A DNA stretch of 64,000 nucleotides. It comes from Bradyrhizobium sp. SZCCT0231 (GTDB lineage Bacteria; Pseudomonadota; Alphaproteobacteria; Rhizobiales; Xanthobacteraceae). The position numbers and the translations under genes were made by a program. Where the stretch lies: the NCBI RefSeq assembly GCF_018130245.1, contig NZ_JAFCKP010000004.1, forward strand, positions 124,001 through 188,000. Direction: 5' to 3'. Under the pieces are notes generated by a model. It worked only from the letters and a program-made list of their open reading frames with translations, was not told where the DNA came from and searched no databases. Position 1 is the stretch's first letter, and every line of letters starts with the position of its first letter. This document shows positions 10,662 through 18,682 of this stretch, piece by piece.

Positions 10662-13600
10662 TTAACCTGAAACCGGCCAGAGATAGACAATGCCGACCGG
10701 TTCGAGTCGATGCGCCGTCACGTCGTAAGAATGCATGATGCGCTCCGGCTCCGTTTTCATTTCCTGATCGAGCCGTTCAAGCCGCGTTCGCCAATGACGA
10801 CGATCCGCCTCTTGTTCCCGCCGCTCCTCCTCGGCGATTCCCGGGAGAGAAAGCTGATTGGGGTCGAATTCGTCCGCCGCCTTGGAAATTCGGCCACGCT
10901 GGCGCTCCAGCAATTCGCGCAGCGACTTTGACTCCTCCTCGCCACGCTTGCGCAACAACTTGGTATTGGTTGCAATGCGCTCGCCCGCGATGCTCTCAAG
11001 TGCGGGACGCAAATCCGTGATGTCTTGCTCAATTAATGCCTGAACGCGCGCAACCGCCATCGCGGGCGCCGGCGTAGCCGTTCTCAACGCCTGCTCCAGC
11101 TGATCAAGCGTCCGCGCTTCGCCGCTCTCGCCCAGAGCTTTCAACGGCTTCCGGGCACGCTCGGCCTCGGACCAGATCGCAGCGATTGGAATTACCTCCT
11201 CGTGCAAGCGTGTCGCGCCGCTACCATACAGGCTGAGACGCCCCATCAGGACGATGCGCGGCTGCGCGCCCGGCCCCATGATCACGGAAACGCGTGACAG
11301 GCTCGATTCGAAGCCCTGCGAAATGAATCGTGACAACAGCCTTCGGACAAGACGGTGTTCGAGATGAACCTGGACGACGTTCGGCGCGTCGCGCCCGTCC
11401 GCCAGCACCGGCGGTTTGAAGGAAATCGAGCGGATCGGCGCGTTCCGCCGCCAATCCGAATAACGTTCGCCGCGCTTTCGCGGCCGGATTCGCAGATCGT
11501 CGAACGCATCGCCCCAGCCGCCCTCGCCCTTGAAGGCCAGATGAGAGGAATCGAAACGATAGGTTTCGACCGCGCCGACGGCTTCCGCCCGGGCCTCGTC
11601 GAAATGATAACCAGCCCGTTCAAGGGCAACGGCCACCACATGCCTCAAATCATCCTGGTTGACGCCGACCTTCTCCTGCGAGTCTTCCAGCACCCTTTGC
11701 AGCTCGCGCTGCTCCTTGGTGATCTTCTCGAAGCGGACGCGCTCATTATCGTCCATTTCGGCCCGCGCCCGAGTCAGACGCTCGGCATCGCTCTCCGCTT
11801 CGATGGCTTTGGCGATCTCCGCCGCTGCGCCCTGACGAATGCCGCTTTCCGCTAGCCGCTTCGTCACACGCTCTTCAATCACCTGACCGACCGAGCCGAG
11901 CTGATTGCGGATCGACTCGGTCTTGCGCACAAGGGCGTCGAGAACGATGTCCGCTTCGCGCTGCTCATATCTGAAGTAGCGGCAAATGATAAGCTTTGCC
12001 GGCTGCAGCTTGCGATCAATGCGCCCGTTGCGCTGCTCAAGACGAGAAGGGTTCCAAGGCAAGTCGAAGTGGATCAAATCCGAGCAATAAGTCTGGAGAT
12101 TGATACCTTCGCGGGCGGCGTCGGTGCAAAGCAGTATCCGGACGGGTTCGATCGCGGGATCGGTGTTGAAGGCGCGCTTGACGGCTTCGCGCTTGTCCGT
12201 GCCGGTGGCACCCGAGAACACAAGGATGCGTTCGTCCGATTTATCGGTGGCATCGATTGCCTCAAGCAGCCGTCGTTCCAACCATCGACGCGTGTCTTCG
12301 TATTCAGTAAAAATGATCAGGCGTCGGTTGTTCCAGGCCTTACCCGAGAGCATATTGCCCTTGATCCATTCGACGAGCCAGCGAACCCTGGCGTCGGGAC
12401 GGCTTGCGGAAGCCTCAGCAATCGCGAACATATCATCGACTGCGGAAAGCTCTGCTTCAAGGGCGCCTTTGGTAGCTCCAAGCGCTCCCGCGCTTGAGGC
12501 CGCCTCAGTCGCAGATTTCTCATCCTGATCGATCGTGGTTTCGGCGTCCGCATCATCGAGATCAAGCTCTGCCGTAACTTCGCCACTCGATGACATGACG
12601 AATGTTAAGGCAGCCTGGGTTTCACGAGCTGAAATCTCCCCATCAATCAGCGTGGCGAGTGAAGAGCGATGAACTTTGAGCGTTTTGGCAAATGCAGCGA
12701 CTGATGAAAGAAGGCGTTGCTGCAAGCCAACAAAGGCAAGCTTGGCTAGGGCAGCCTTCTGGCTCGGCAGCGTCGATATGCGCGCCATGCGAAGCTCGCC
12801 GTAAGCCGCAAGTCGGCGAGCTAGATCAAGTTCCGGCGCGTCCGCCGGGAGGCCCGCAATCGGAATTGCTTCGATCCGCCGCTCTGGAAACGCCTCGCCG
12901 AGTCGTCGAAGGTCTGATTTCAGCCGGCGGACCATGACCGGCTCCAAATCCCTCGGTCGCACCTCCACTCCGCGCGTAAACCGCTGTGGATCGAGCATCT
13001 CTAACAAGGCAGAAAAGCTGTTGCTGTGACCATTGTGCGGAGTTGCGGAGAGGAACAAGCGATGTTCAAAGCGTTCTGCGATGTTGCGGACCGCTTTGGT
13101 GAACTGGCTCGAGATCGCATAACGCGATCCTCCAGCGGGGGCCGCATGATGGGCTTCATCAAGGATCAACAAGGCACGGGCACGAAACTCCCCCAAGACA
13201 TCCCTAAGGCCGGAGACATAGGTCTCGTCCGTAAGAAGACGGTGAGAAATGATGAAGCGCGAACCTGTTCGCCACGGATTGACACCAAAGCCGTGCAAGC
13301 GCCTCATCTCGGCGAGATGTTCTCGGTCGACGATCTGGAAGGACAGGCCAAATTTCGCCTGCAGCTCGTCCTTCCACTGCAAAGTCATAGAGGGCGGCGC
13401 TGCCACAACGATGAAGTCTATGCGGCGGCGCAGCAAGAGCTCCCGTGCGATCAAGCCGGCTTCAACGGTCTTACCAAGCCCGACGTCATCCGCGATCAGC
13501 AGATTTACTCTCGGAAGGCGAAGGGCTTTCCGTAGGGGCAGGAGCTGGTAGGTATCCAGCCGAATTCCCGCCCGGAAGGGCGCTTGAAACAAGTCCCGCT

Positions 13601-13883
13601 CAGCGGCGGTAGAGGAATTCCAACGGATTACTCGCAGATGGGCCGCGAACACATCGGCCGAATCCGGTCCGCCTGCGCCGACGTTCTGCCAGTTATCTTC
13701 CCCTAGGACTCTGGGCCCGATCTCGGCATCCCAAATTACCTCAAGTTGTTCGCCCTGCGCGTCGTCGGCAATGCAGGAAAGCCGCAGCGACTCGAACTCA
13801 CCCTCCCCTTTTACGGTCTCCTCGACCAGCCAAGGCCGCCCCCGGAGCTCCACAAAGGCCCCCGCCTCAAGTTTCCCCGCCAT
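10662..13883 (-). CDS. drmD: DISARM SNF2-like helicase DrmD
   Basis: SNF2/HepA-type helicase that defines class 1 DISARM. With the ATG at 13883 it is 1073 aa. DDVGLGKT is at 132-139 (Walker A), DEAH at 242-245, SATPHNGH follows, and QRNGRIDR (motif VI) is at about 617-624. The C-terminal third is highly charged and probably helical. An in-frame GTG at 13946 would add 21 residues, but the ATG at 13883 has a better ribosome-binding site (GGAAG). It is the first gene of the operon. Its start faces the divergent HEPN-like gene across a short spacer that must hold both promoters. Confidence 0.9.
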   Translation of the reverse strand: MAGKLEAGAFVELRGRPWLVEETVKGEGEFESLRLSCIADDAQGEQLEVIWDAEIGPRVLGEDNWQNVGAGGPDSADVFAAHLRVIRWNSSTAAERDLFQAPFRAGIRLDTYQLLPLRKALRLPRVNLLIADDVGLGKTVEAGLIARELLLRRRIDFIVVAAPPSMTLQWKDELQAKFGLSFQIVDREHLAEMRRLHGFGVNPWRTGSRFIISHRLLTDETYVSGLRDVLGEFRARALLILDEAHHAAPAGGSRYAISSQFTKAVRNIAERFEHRLFLSATPHNGHSNSFSALLEMLDPQRFTRGVEVRPRDLEPVMVRRLKSDLRRLGEAFPERRIEAIPIAGLPADAPELDLARRLAAYGELRMARISTLPSQKAALAKLAFVGLQQRLLSSVAAFAKTLKVHRSSLATLIDGEISARETQAALTFVMSSSGEVTAELDLDDADAETTIDQDEKSATEAASSAGALGATKGALEAELSAVDDMFAIAEASASRPDARVRWLVEWIKGNMLSGKAWNNRRLIIFTEYEDTRRWLERRLLEAIDATDKSDERILVFSGATGTDKREAVKRAFNTDPAIEPVRILLCTDAAREGINLQTYCSDLIHFDLPWNPSRLEQRNGRIDRKLQPAKLIICRYFRYEQREADIVLDALVRKTESIRNQLGSVGQVIEERVTKRLAESGIRQGAAAEIAKAIEAESDAERLTRARAEMDDNERVRFEKITKEQRELQRVLEDSQEKVGVNQDDLRHVVAVALERAGYHFDEARAEAVGAVETYRFDSSHLAFKGEGGWGDAFDDLRIRPRKRGERYSDWRRNAPIRSISFKPPVLADGRDAPNVVQVHLEHRLVRRLLSRFISQGFESSLSRVSVIMGPGAQPRIVLMGRLSLYGSGATRLHEEVIPIAAIWSEAERARKPLKALGESGEARTLDQLEQALRTATPAPAMAVARVQALIEQDITDLRPALESIAGERIATNTKLLRKRGEEESKSLRELLERQRGRISKAADEFDPNQLSLPGIAEEERREQEADRRHWRTRLERLDQEMKTEPERIMHSYDVTAHRLEPVGIVYLWPVSG

Positions 13884-14011
13884 CAATGCTTCCAGATCAG
13901 CTTCAATAGATCGGATAGGACAATAGTTGCGGGCATTGCGCCACACAACTAAATGCTAGATTTAGAAACGGCAGGTATTCCGAGGCCACTCAGACGACTC
14001 TCTTTGGATTG
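13884..14011. promoter_or_regulatory. Divergent promoter region between drmD and the HEPN-like gene
   Basis: The spacer between the two divergent starts is about 65-130 bp depending on the drmD start. It is AT-richer than its surroundings (TAAATGCTAGATTTAG near 13950-13965). I cannot assign confident -35/-10 boxes. Its position makes co-regulation of the defence operon and the HEPN gene possible. Confidence 0.4.
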
Positions 14012-14713
14012 ATGATGGCTCCACAACCCCTCTCAAGAGTGCGATCTAGCGCCAAGGTATTCGCAAGCCCCGAGGCTATCCAACGGCGCCCCCACTTGGC
14101 GCCATTCCTTGCGGAGATTGTAGCTCGGTGGGCTGATATCGAAGCCAACGTCGGTTCGATTTTAGCTTTCCTACTTGCAGCTGAGGCAGGACCTACGATG
14201 GCGATGCTGCAGAGTGTTCGAAGCACGAGCGCGCAGATGGACATGATTCTATCTGCGGGCAAAATAAAGCTAATGGATCCTGAATTGGAGATGTTCGAGG
14301 CGGTCATAAGGCTTGCTCGATTCGCCGCCCGAAAACGAAACAATGTTGCGCACCACATCTGGGCTTATTGTGACGAACTTCCGGACGCGCTCTTGTTAGT
14401 TGAGCCTGCGGCATACCTCGACATATTCGTCGCGGTTTCTGAAGCAAATCTAGATCCAAGGTTTGAGACGCTGAATAAAAGCCGGTTCGAACCTGATAGC
14501 TCACGAATATTGGTTTACCGCGAGACGGACTTTGTCGAAATCGTTGAAGAGCTGAAATCGATCGCAAGATGCACGACGTTCTTGATAAACTATCTCCACC
14601 CGGAACATCCGAGCCGCGACCAAATGTATTCGCTGCTATGGAATGAACCCCTCATTGAATCGGCGGTTAAGGCGGTTCGTAAGAGCCGACCTTCGGCCCC
14701 TGAGCCGGAGTAA
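14012..14713 (+). CDS. HEPN-like RNxxxH-motif protein next to DISARM
   Basis: 233 aa, mostly helical and cytoplasmic, with no signal peptide. It contains R109-N-N-V-A-H114, matching the RX4-6H signature of HEPN domains, whose members are often ribonuclease toxins or abortive-infection effectors. Several flanking helices (IVARWADIEANVGSILAFLL, then LARFAARKRNNVAHHIW) fit the HEPN four-helix pattern. There is no MNT nucleotidyltransferase or other antitoxin beside it. It is transcribed away from drmD and its codon use is AT-richer than the chromosome to the right, suggesting it belongs to the island. Starts at 14009 (TTG) or 14015 (ATG) are also possible. Function is inferred from one motif plus context; it could be a non-catalytic HEPN-fold protein. 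Confidence 0.65.
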   Translation: MMAPQPLSRVRSSAKVFASPEAIQRRPHLAPFLAEIVARWADIEANVGSILAFLLAAEAGPTMAMLQSVRSTSAQMDMILSAGKIKLMDPELEMFEAVIRLARFAARKRNNVAHHIWAYCDELPDALLLVEPAAYLDIFVAVSEANLDPRFETLNKSRFEPDSSRILVYRETDFVEIVEELKSIARCTTFLINYLHPEHPSRDQMYSLLWNEPLIESAVKAVRKSRPSAPEPE

Positions 14714-14722
14714 CGACGTGGG

Positions 14723-14749
14723 CTGGATCGCTGCAAAGCAGCGATCCAG
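14723..14749. terminator. Perfect 12-bp stem-loop after the HEPN-like gene
   Basis: CTGGATCGCTGC at 14723-14734 and GCAGCGATCCAG at 14738-14749 form a perfect 12-bp stem with an AAA loop, starting 10 bases after the HEPN gene stop. There is no T-run, so it is either a processing/terminator hairpin or a bidirectional boundary element. Confidence 0.5.
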
Positions 14750-14789
14750 ATCCGCCACAGTCCCGGCACGTTCGGCACGTGCTTTCCCT

Positions 14790-14868
14790 GCGCACCCGAC
14801 ACGATTCGAACGTGTGACCTTTGCCTGAGGAGGGCGCCGCAACCATCCGACCGAGCCACCCCAGGCAA
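14790..14868 (-). repeat. Inverted partial tRNA-Arg copy, candidate island attachment scar
   Basis: Positions 14790-14826 are a perfect 37-base reverse copy of 14955-14991, the anticodon 3' stem through the acceptor end of the neighbouring tRNA-Arg. Continuing along the minus strand, 14827-14866 is still tRNA-like, with a D-arm-like stretch and the loop CTCCTCA (anticodon CCT). However, the 5' acceptor does not pair with the copied 3' end and the anticodon stem has two mismatches. It is therefore a degenerate tRNA or a hybrid formed by integration. Its 3' end points left towards the DISARM genes, the geometry expected of an integrative element inserted in a tRNA 3' end. The partner copy would lie beyond position 1. 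Confidence 0.6.
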
Positions 14869-14916
14869 ACCTAGCGGTTGCCCGCCCCGCGCCAATCGGC
14901 TAAATGAACTCGACTA

Positions 14917-14993
14917 GCACCCGTAGCTCAGCTGGATAGAGCGTTGCCCTCCGAAGGCAAAGGTCACACGTTCGAATCGTGTCGGGTGCGCCA
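14917..14993 (+). tRNA. tRNA-Arg (anticodon CCG)
   Basis: 77 bases with a complete cloverleaf. Acceptor GCACCCG (14917-14923) pairs with CGGGTGC (14983-14989). There is a normal D-arm (GCTCAGCTGGATAGAGC), and anticodon stem TTGCC/GGCAA encloses loop CTCCGAA, giving anticodon CCG. The T-arm has TTCGAAT, and CCA is encoded at 14991-14993. It reads arginine CGG codons. It marks the boundary between the accessory block and the conserved chromosome to the right. Confidence 0.95.
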
Positions 14994-15019
14994 GATTGCA
15001 GCCGCTTTCATGCCGGCAC

Positions 15020-15229
15020 TCACGTCAGCACCGAGATGATTGTCTGGACCTGATCAGAGGCGGACGTCACCAGTCCCTCATATGAGGTCTGACCATGCGC
15101 GGCAGTCTTTAGAATGCATTCGGCCACGGCCGCTTTCAGACCGAAGACCGATTGATGGGCCGGCACGCTCGCCATCACGGTCTCCAGCGCTTGACGCATC
15201 GTCTGAATGAGTTCGGAGCTGTGTTGCAT
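15020..15229 (-). CDS. Small hypothetical protein
   Basis: 69 aa, not recognised. A strong Shine-Dalgarno sequence (GGAGGA, 6-7 bases before the ATG at 15229) supports it as a real gene. The protein is soluble and probably helical ([19 protein letters not shown]...), with no Cys pair or signal peptide. It stands alone between the tRNA and the dinB region, convergent with the tRNA. Confidence 0.65.
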   Translation of the reverse strand: MQHSSELIQTMRQALETVMASVPAHQSVFGLKAAVAECILKTAAHGQTSYEGLVTSASDQVQTIISVLT

Positions 15230-15328
15230 GGACTGTCCTCCGCGGGCTCATATGGGACCACATCCCAAGGCTTGCCACTCACAAGGCTGAGATTGATCTT
15301 TGAACCCGTCGAGGCTGAACGCCTCGAT

Positions 15329-15403
15329 TCAAACGCCAGTGGCCGCATTGAGCACGCCGGCAAACGCGATCCCGGCAACGACGAACAGCGACACCTGACC
15401 CAT
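15329..15403 (-). CDS. Possible 24-aa single-span membrane peptide
   Basis: A 24-codon frame begins at the ATG at 15403, with a GAGGTG ribosome-binding site just upstream. It encodes one hydrophobic segment (MGQVSLFVVAGIAFAGVLNA). It lies in the 5' region of dinB on the opposite strand. Such one-helix peptides are commonly missed. Support is the start signal and composition only. Confidence 0.35.
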   Translation of the reverse strand: MGQVSLFVVAGIAFAGVLNAATGV

Positions 15404-15446
15404 CCATCACCTCGCACTTCTGCTTGCGCGATTGTATCATCTTGCC

Positions 15447-16547
15447 ATGAGCGAATCCGACACGGTGACCGGCAAGGCGGCGCCGGTGCGCAAGATCATC
15501 CATATCGACATGGATGCGTTCTATGCGTCGGTGGAGCAGCGCGACAACCCGGAGCTGCGCGGCAAGCCGGTCGCGGTCGGGGGCTCCGCGGAACGCGGCG
15601 TCGTTGCGGCGGCCAGCTACGAGGCCCGCAAGTTCGGCGTTCGCTCCGCCATGCCGTCGGTGACCGCGAAGCGGCAGTGTCCCGACCTGATCTTCGTCAG
15701 GCCGCGCTTCGAGGTCTACAAGGCGATCAGTAGGCAGATCCGCGACATCTTTGCCGAGCACACGCCCGTTATCGAGCCGCTGTCGCTGGATGAAGCCTAT
15801 CTCGACGTGACGGAGAACCTGCAAGGCATCCCGCTGGCGCGGGACATCGCGCTGAAGATCCGCGCGAAGATCAAGGCCGAGACCGGTCTCAACGCGTCGG
15901 CGGGCATCTCCTACAACAAGTTTCTGGCCAAGCTCGCCTCCGATCATCGCAAGCCCAATGGTCAGTTCGTGATCTCGCCGGAGATGGGCCCGGCCTTCGT
16001 CGAGACGCTGCCCGTCGGCAAATTCCATGGCATCGGTCCGGCGACAGCTGCGAAGATGAACGCGCTCGGCATGTTCACCGGTCTCGACATCCGCAACCAG
16101 ACGCTGGAGTTCATGAATGCGAATTTCGGCAAATCCGGTGCGTATTATTACTGGATCTCGCGCGGTGTCGACGAGCGGCCGGTCCGGGCCAACCGGATCC
16201 GCAAGTCGATCGGCGCGGAGAATACATTCTCGACCGACCTCGACGCATTCGACGCGCTGGTCGCCGAGCTCAGGCCGCTCGTCGACAAGGTCTGGCGCCA
16301 TTGCGAGGCGACCGGCAGCCGCGGCCGCACCGTGACCCTGAAGATCAAGTTCGCCGACTTCGAGATCGTCACGCGCAGCAGGTCCGTCGCAGCGGCCGTT
16401 GCCGGCCGGGACGATCTGGAGCGGCTGGCCTGCGGCCTGCTCGAAGCCGAGATGCCGCTGCCCAAGCGCGTCAGGCTGCTGGGGGTCTCGCTGTCGTCCC
16501 TCCAGGTCGGGGACGATGCGGAGCCGCAGCTTACGTTGGGCATCTGA
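15447..16547 (+). CDS. dinB: DNA polymerase IV (Y family)
   Basis: 366 aa translesion polymerase copying damaged templates without proofreading. The palm-domain metal ligands are visible: IDMDAFYASVEQ near the N-terminus and LSLDEAYLDVT about 95 residues later. The helix-hairpin-helix region (GKFHGIGPATAAKMNALG) and the little-finger domain follow, with normal family length. An alternative ATG at 15432 adds MYHLA; I prefer 15447 (MSESDTV) because the extension is not conserved in style. I looked for an alphaproteobacterial LexA box (GTTC-N7-GTTC) upstream and did not find one. Confidence 0.93.
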   Translation: MSESDTVTGKAAPVRKIIHIDMDAFYASVEQRDNPELRGKPVAVGGSAERGVVAAASYEARKFGVRSAMPSVTAKRQCPDLIFVRPRFEVYKAISRQIRDIFAEHTPVIEPLSLDEAYLDVTENLQGIPLARDIALKIRAKIKAETGLNASAGISYNKFLAKLASDHRKPNGQFVISPEMGPAFVETLPVGKFHGIGPATAAKMNALGMFTGLDIRNQTLEFMNANFGKSGAYYYWISRGVDERPVRANRIRKSIGAENTFSTDLDAFDALVAELRPLVDKVWRHCEATGSRGRTVTLKIKFADFEIVTRSRSVAAAVAGRDDLERLACGLLEAEMPLPKRVRLLGVSLSSLQVGDDAEPQLTLGI

Positions 16548-16651
16548 ACGGGGCTGGAGGCCGCTTCGGCGGACGCGGCATCTTTATCCGCGACGCGGCT
16601 CCAAACCTGTCGTAGAGACACCAGACACGCCTTTTTCCCGATTGAGTTGGT

Positions 16652-18064
16652 ATGCTTGCCTTATTGATACGCCTCGGACTGCGCTTCGAAGACCGCATCG
16701 AGGAACGCCGGTTCGTCGACCAATATGTCCGGGGCAGTCTCGGATGGACCCAGATCGCGATGCTGCTCGGCGCCGCCACCTATGCCGGCTACACGCTCTG
16801 GGACTGGGTGCTCTACCCCGAAGTCGTGCCGACGACGCTCGCAATCCGCGGTGGCACCGCCGTGTTCGTCCTGCTCCCGCTGACCGCACTGCTGTCCCGG
16901 CGCTGGATGAAACCATGGGCGGAGACGATCTTCCTCGTCTATTGCGTCATCCCCGGCTGCCTCTTGCCCAGCATCTATCTCGTGCTGCCGTCAGGCTTCA
17001 CGTTTGCCGCGCCCGGCATGATGATGATCATCCTGTTCGTCTCGACCATGCTGCCGTTGCGGATCGGCTCGCTGGCGATCTTCTGCCTGCTCTCGTGGGT
17101 GGCGCTGCTGGTCGCCGAGACATTCGCGCCGACGATGCCGGAGGGCCTGAGGTTCATCAACCATTCGCTCGTCGGCAACGCCTACGCATTGTCGCTCTAC
17201 GCCGTGGCTGCGCGCGAATACCGGGCACGAAGGCAATTCCGGACATCCGAGGCGCTGCAGCGTGAGAAAGAACGCTCGGAGAAATCGCTGCGCGATCTGC
17301 GCGCGACCCAGGAGCACCTCGTGCAGGCGGAAAAGCTCGCCTCGCTCGGGCAATTGGTGGCAGGTGTCGCTCACGAGGTCAGCACCCCGCTCGGCCTCGC
17401 CTTGACGACCTCGACGACCATGCAGGCCGACCTGCAAGCCATGGCTGACGCATTGGGCGGAGCCTCGGTCCGGCGCTCCGATCTGACCAAGGGCATCGAC
17501 AGGCTCAAGCAGGGGCTCAACCTGACCTTCGACAATCTGCACCGCGCATCCGAGATGGTGCACAGCTTCAGGCAGGTTGCCGTCCATCAAGCCGATGAGG
17601 ACCGGCGCAGTTTCGAGCTCAGGGATTGGCTGTCGGAGTTGATGTCGAAGCTCGGGCCATTGCTGGCGCACCATGGCCTGACGGTCGGGGTCCAATGCCC
17701 GGCGGGAGTCAGGCTCAACAGCTACCCCGGAGCGCTGGCTCAGGTGATCAGCAATCTCGCCCTCAACACCGCAGCGCATGCCTATCCCGACAAGAGAGGC
17801 GGCCGGTTTGTCATCACGGCCAGCCAGCCGGACCCGGCATCAGTCCGCCTCGTCTGCACCGATGAAGGCGTCGGCATCCCCGACGAATTACAGGCGCATG
17901 TCTTCGATCCGTTCGTCACGACAAGTCGGGAGAGCGGCCATGCCGGCCTGGGGCTCCACATCGCCTTTAATCTCGTGGCCTCATCTCTGAACGGGCGCCT
18001 GCGGCTCGAGAGCACGACGGGCCCGGGGACGCAGATCGCCATCGAGATCCCGCTCCAGGCATGA
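16652..18064 (+). CDS. Orphan membrane sensor histidine kinase
   Basis: 470 aa. The N-terminal ~190 residues hold about six hydrophobic segments with short loops and no periplasmic sensor domain. A coiled-coil linker follows (about 190-230), then a HisKA dimerisation domain with phospho-acceptor H241 in HEVSTPLG. The HATPase domain has N-box NLALNTAAHAY, G1 DEGVGIPDE and G2 GHAGLGLHIAF. It should autophosphorylate and pass phosphate to an unlinked response regulator, since none lies beside it. The membrane layout suggests it senses something within or at the membrane. Confidence 0.88.
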   Translation: MLALLIRLGLRFEDRIEERRFVDQYVRGSLGWTQIAMLLGAATYAGYTLWDWVLYPEVVPTTLAIRGGTAVFVLLPLTALLSRRWMKPWAETIFLVYCVIPGCLLPSIYLVLPSGFTFAAPGMMMIILFVSTMLPLRIGSLAIFCLLSWVALLVAETFAPTMPEGLRFINHSLVGNAYALSLYAVAAREYRARRQFRTSEALQREKERSEKSLRDLRATQEHLVQAEKLASLGQLVAGVAHEVSTPLGLALTTSTTMQADLQAMADALGGASVRRSDLTKGIDRLKQGLNLTFDNLHRASEMVHSFRQVAVHQADEDRRSFELRDWLSELMSKLGPLLAHHGLTVGVQCPAGVRLNSYPGALAQVISNLALNTAAHAYPDKRGGRFVITASQPDPASVRLVCTDEGVGIPDELQAHVFDPFVTTSRESGHAGLGLHIAFNLVASSLNGRLRLESTTGPGTQIAIEIPLQA

Positions 18065-18180
18065 TCCAGCCGCCATGTTGGAGCCGCCTCGGACGACGCA
18101 AACAACGTGCGCGCCGTGCGCGGCTGACGGTGACGGATCCTCAGATCCGCCACCGATGACAGTCGATCCGCTCGGACCGC

Positions 18181-18474
18181 TCAATGCTTCATATGCTCGA
18201 ACACCACGATCACGCCGGTCGGTTCGGGCTCATGCGCCATCAGGCGCGTCAGGTCGGAATCGCCCCAATCGGCGAGGCTGACGACCTCGCCGCTCTGGCG
18301 GTCGCTGCCGAGCGATCCCGTGGGCTCGAGGACCTTCAGGCCCATCTCGTCGACGAAGAAGGTGTGCTCGCCGAACATGCTGTTGAGCTGCGGCATCGCT
18401 GGATGTTCGTCGGGCAGCACCTGAGCGCCGAGCTGGTTGACGGTCTGCTTCACCTGTTCAGATGTGAGCTTCAT
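18181..18474 (-). CDS. Small hypothetical protein
   Basis: 97 aa starting MKLTSEQVKQTVNQLG. The start at 18474 has a GGAGC ribosome-binding site, whereas the upstream in-frame extension to 18555 lacks one. It is acidic and soluble with no cysteines. The C-terminal segment (LADWGDSDLTRLMAHEP then GVIVVFEHMKH) looks folded. The family is not recognised. It is an isolated gene between the kinase and the glycosylase. Confidence 0.6.
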   Translation of the reverse strand: MKLTSEQVKQTVNQLGAQVLPDEHPAMPQLNSMFGEHTFFVDEMGLKVLEPTGSLGSDRQSGEVVSLADWGDSDLTRLMAHEPEPTGVIVVFEHMKH

Positions 18475-18682
18475 GAGCTGCTCCGTTTCTATATCCGGTT
18501 TTCCTTGACCCAGGCGGGAGCATGCGTTCCCTGCGCCCTTGTCCGCCTGGCTCAATGTCCCGAACAGGCGCTGCGGACAAATGTTCCCGCAAAATGTATT
18601 TCGTGATCACACGCGCCGTCCGCCGCGCTCGCGGCACAAGATCGCCACAGGATGCACACGATCTGGCGGTGGGCCGCGCGCG

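Noticed and set aside
14790-14868. A second functional tRNA-Arg on the minus strand
   Set aside because: Acceptor strands do not pair and the anticodon stem has two mismatches, so it was called a degenerate copy/attachment scar.
15380-15446. LexA box upstream of dinB
   Set aside because: No GTTC-N7-GTTC or GAAC-N7-GTTC could be found in the leader.
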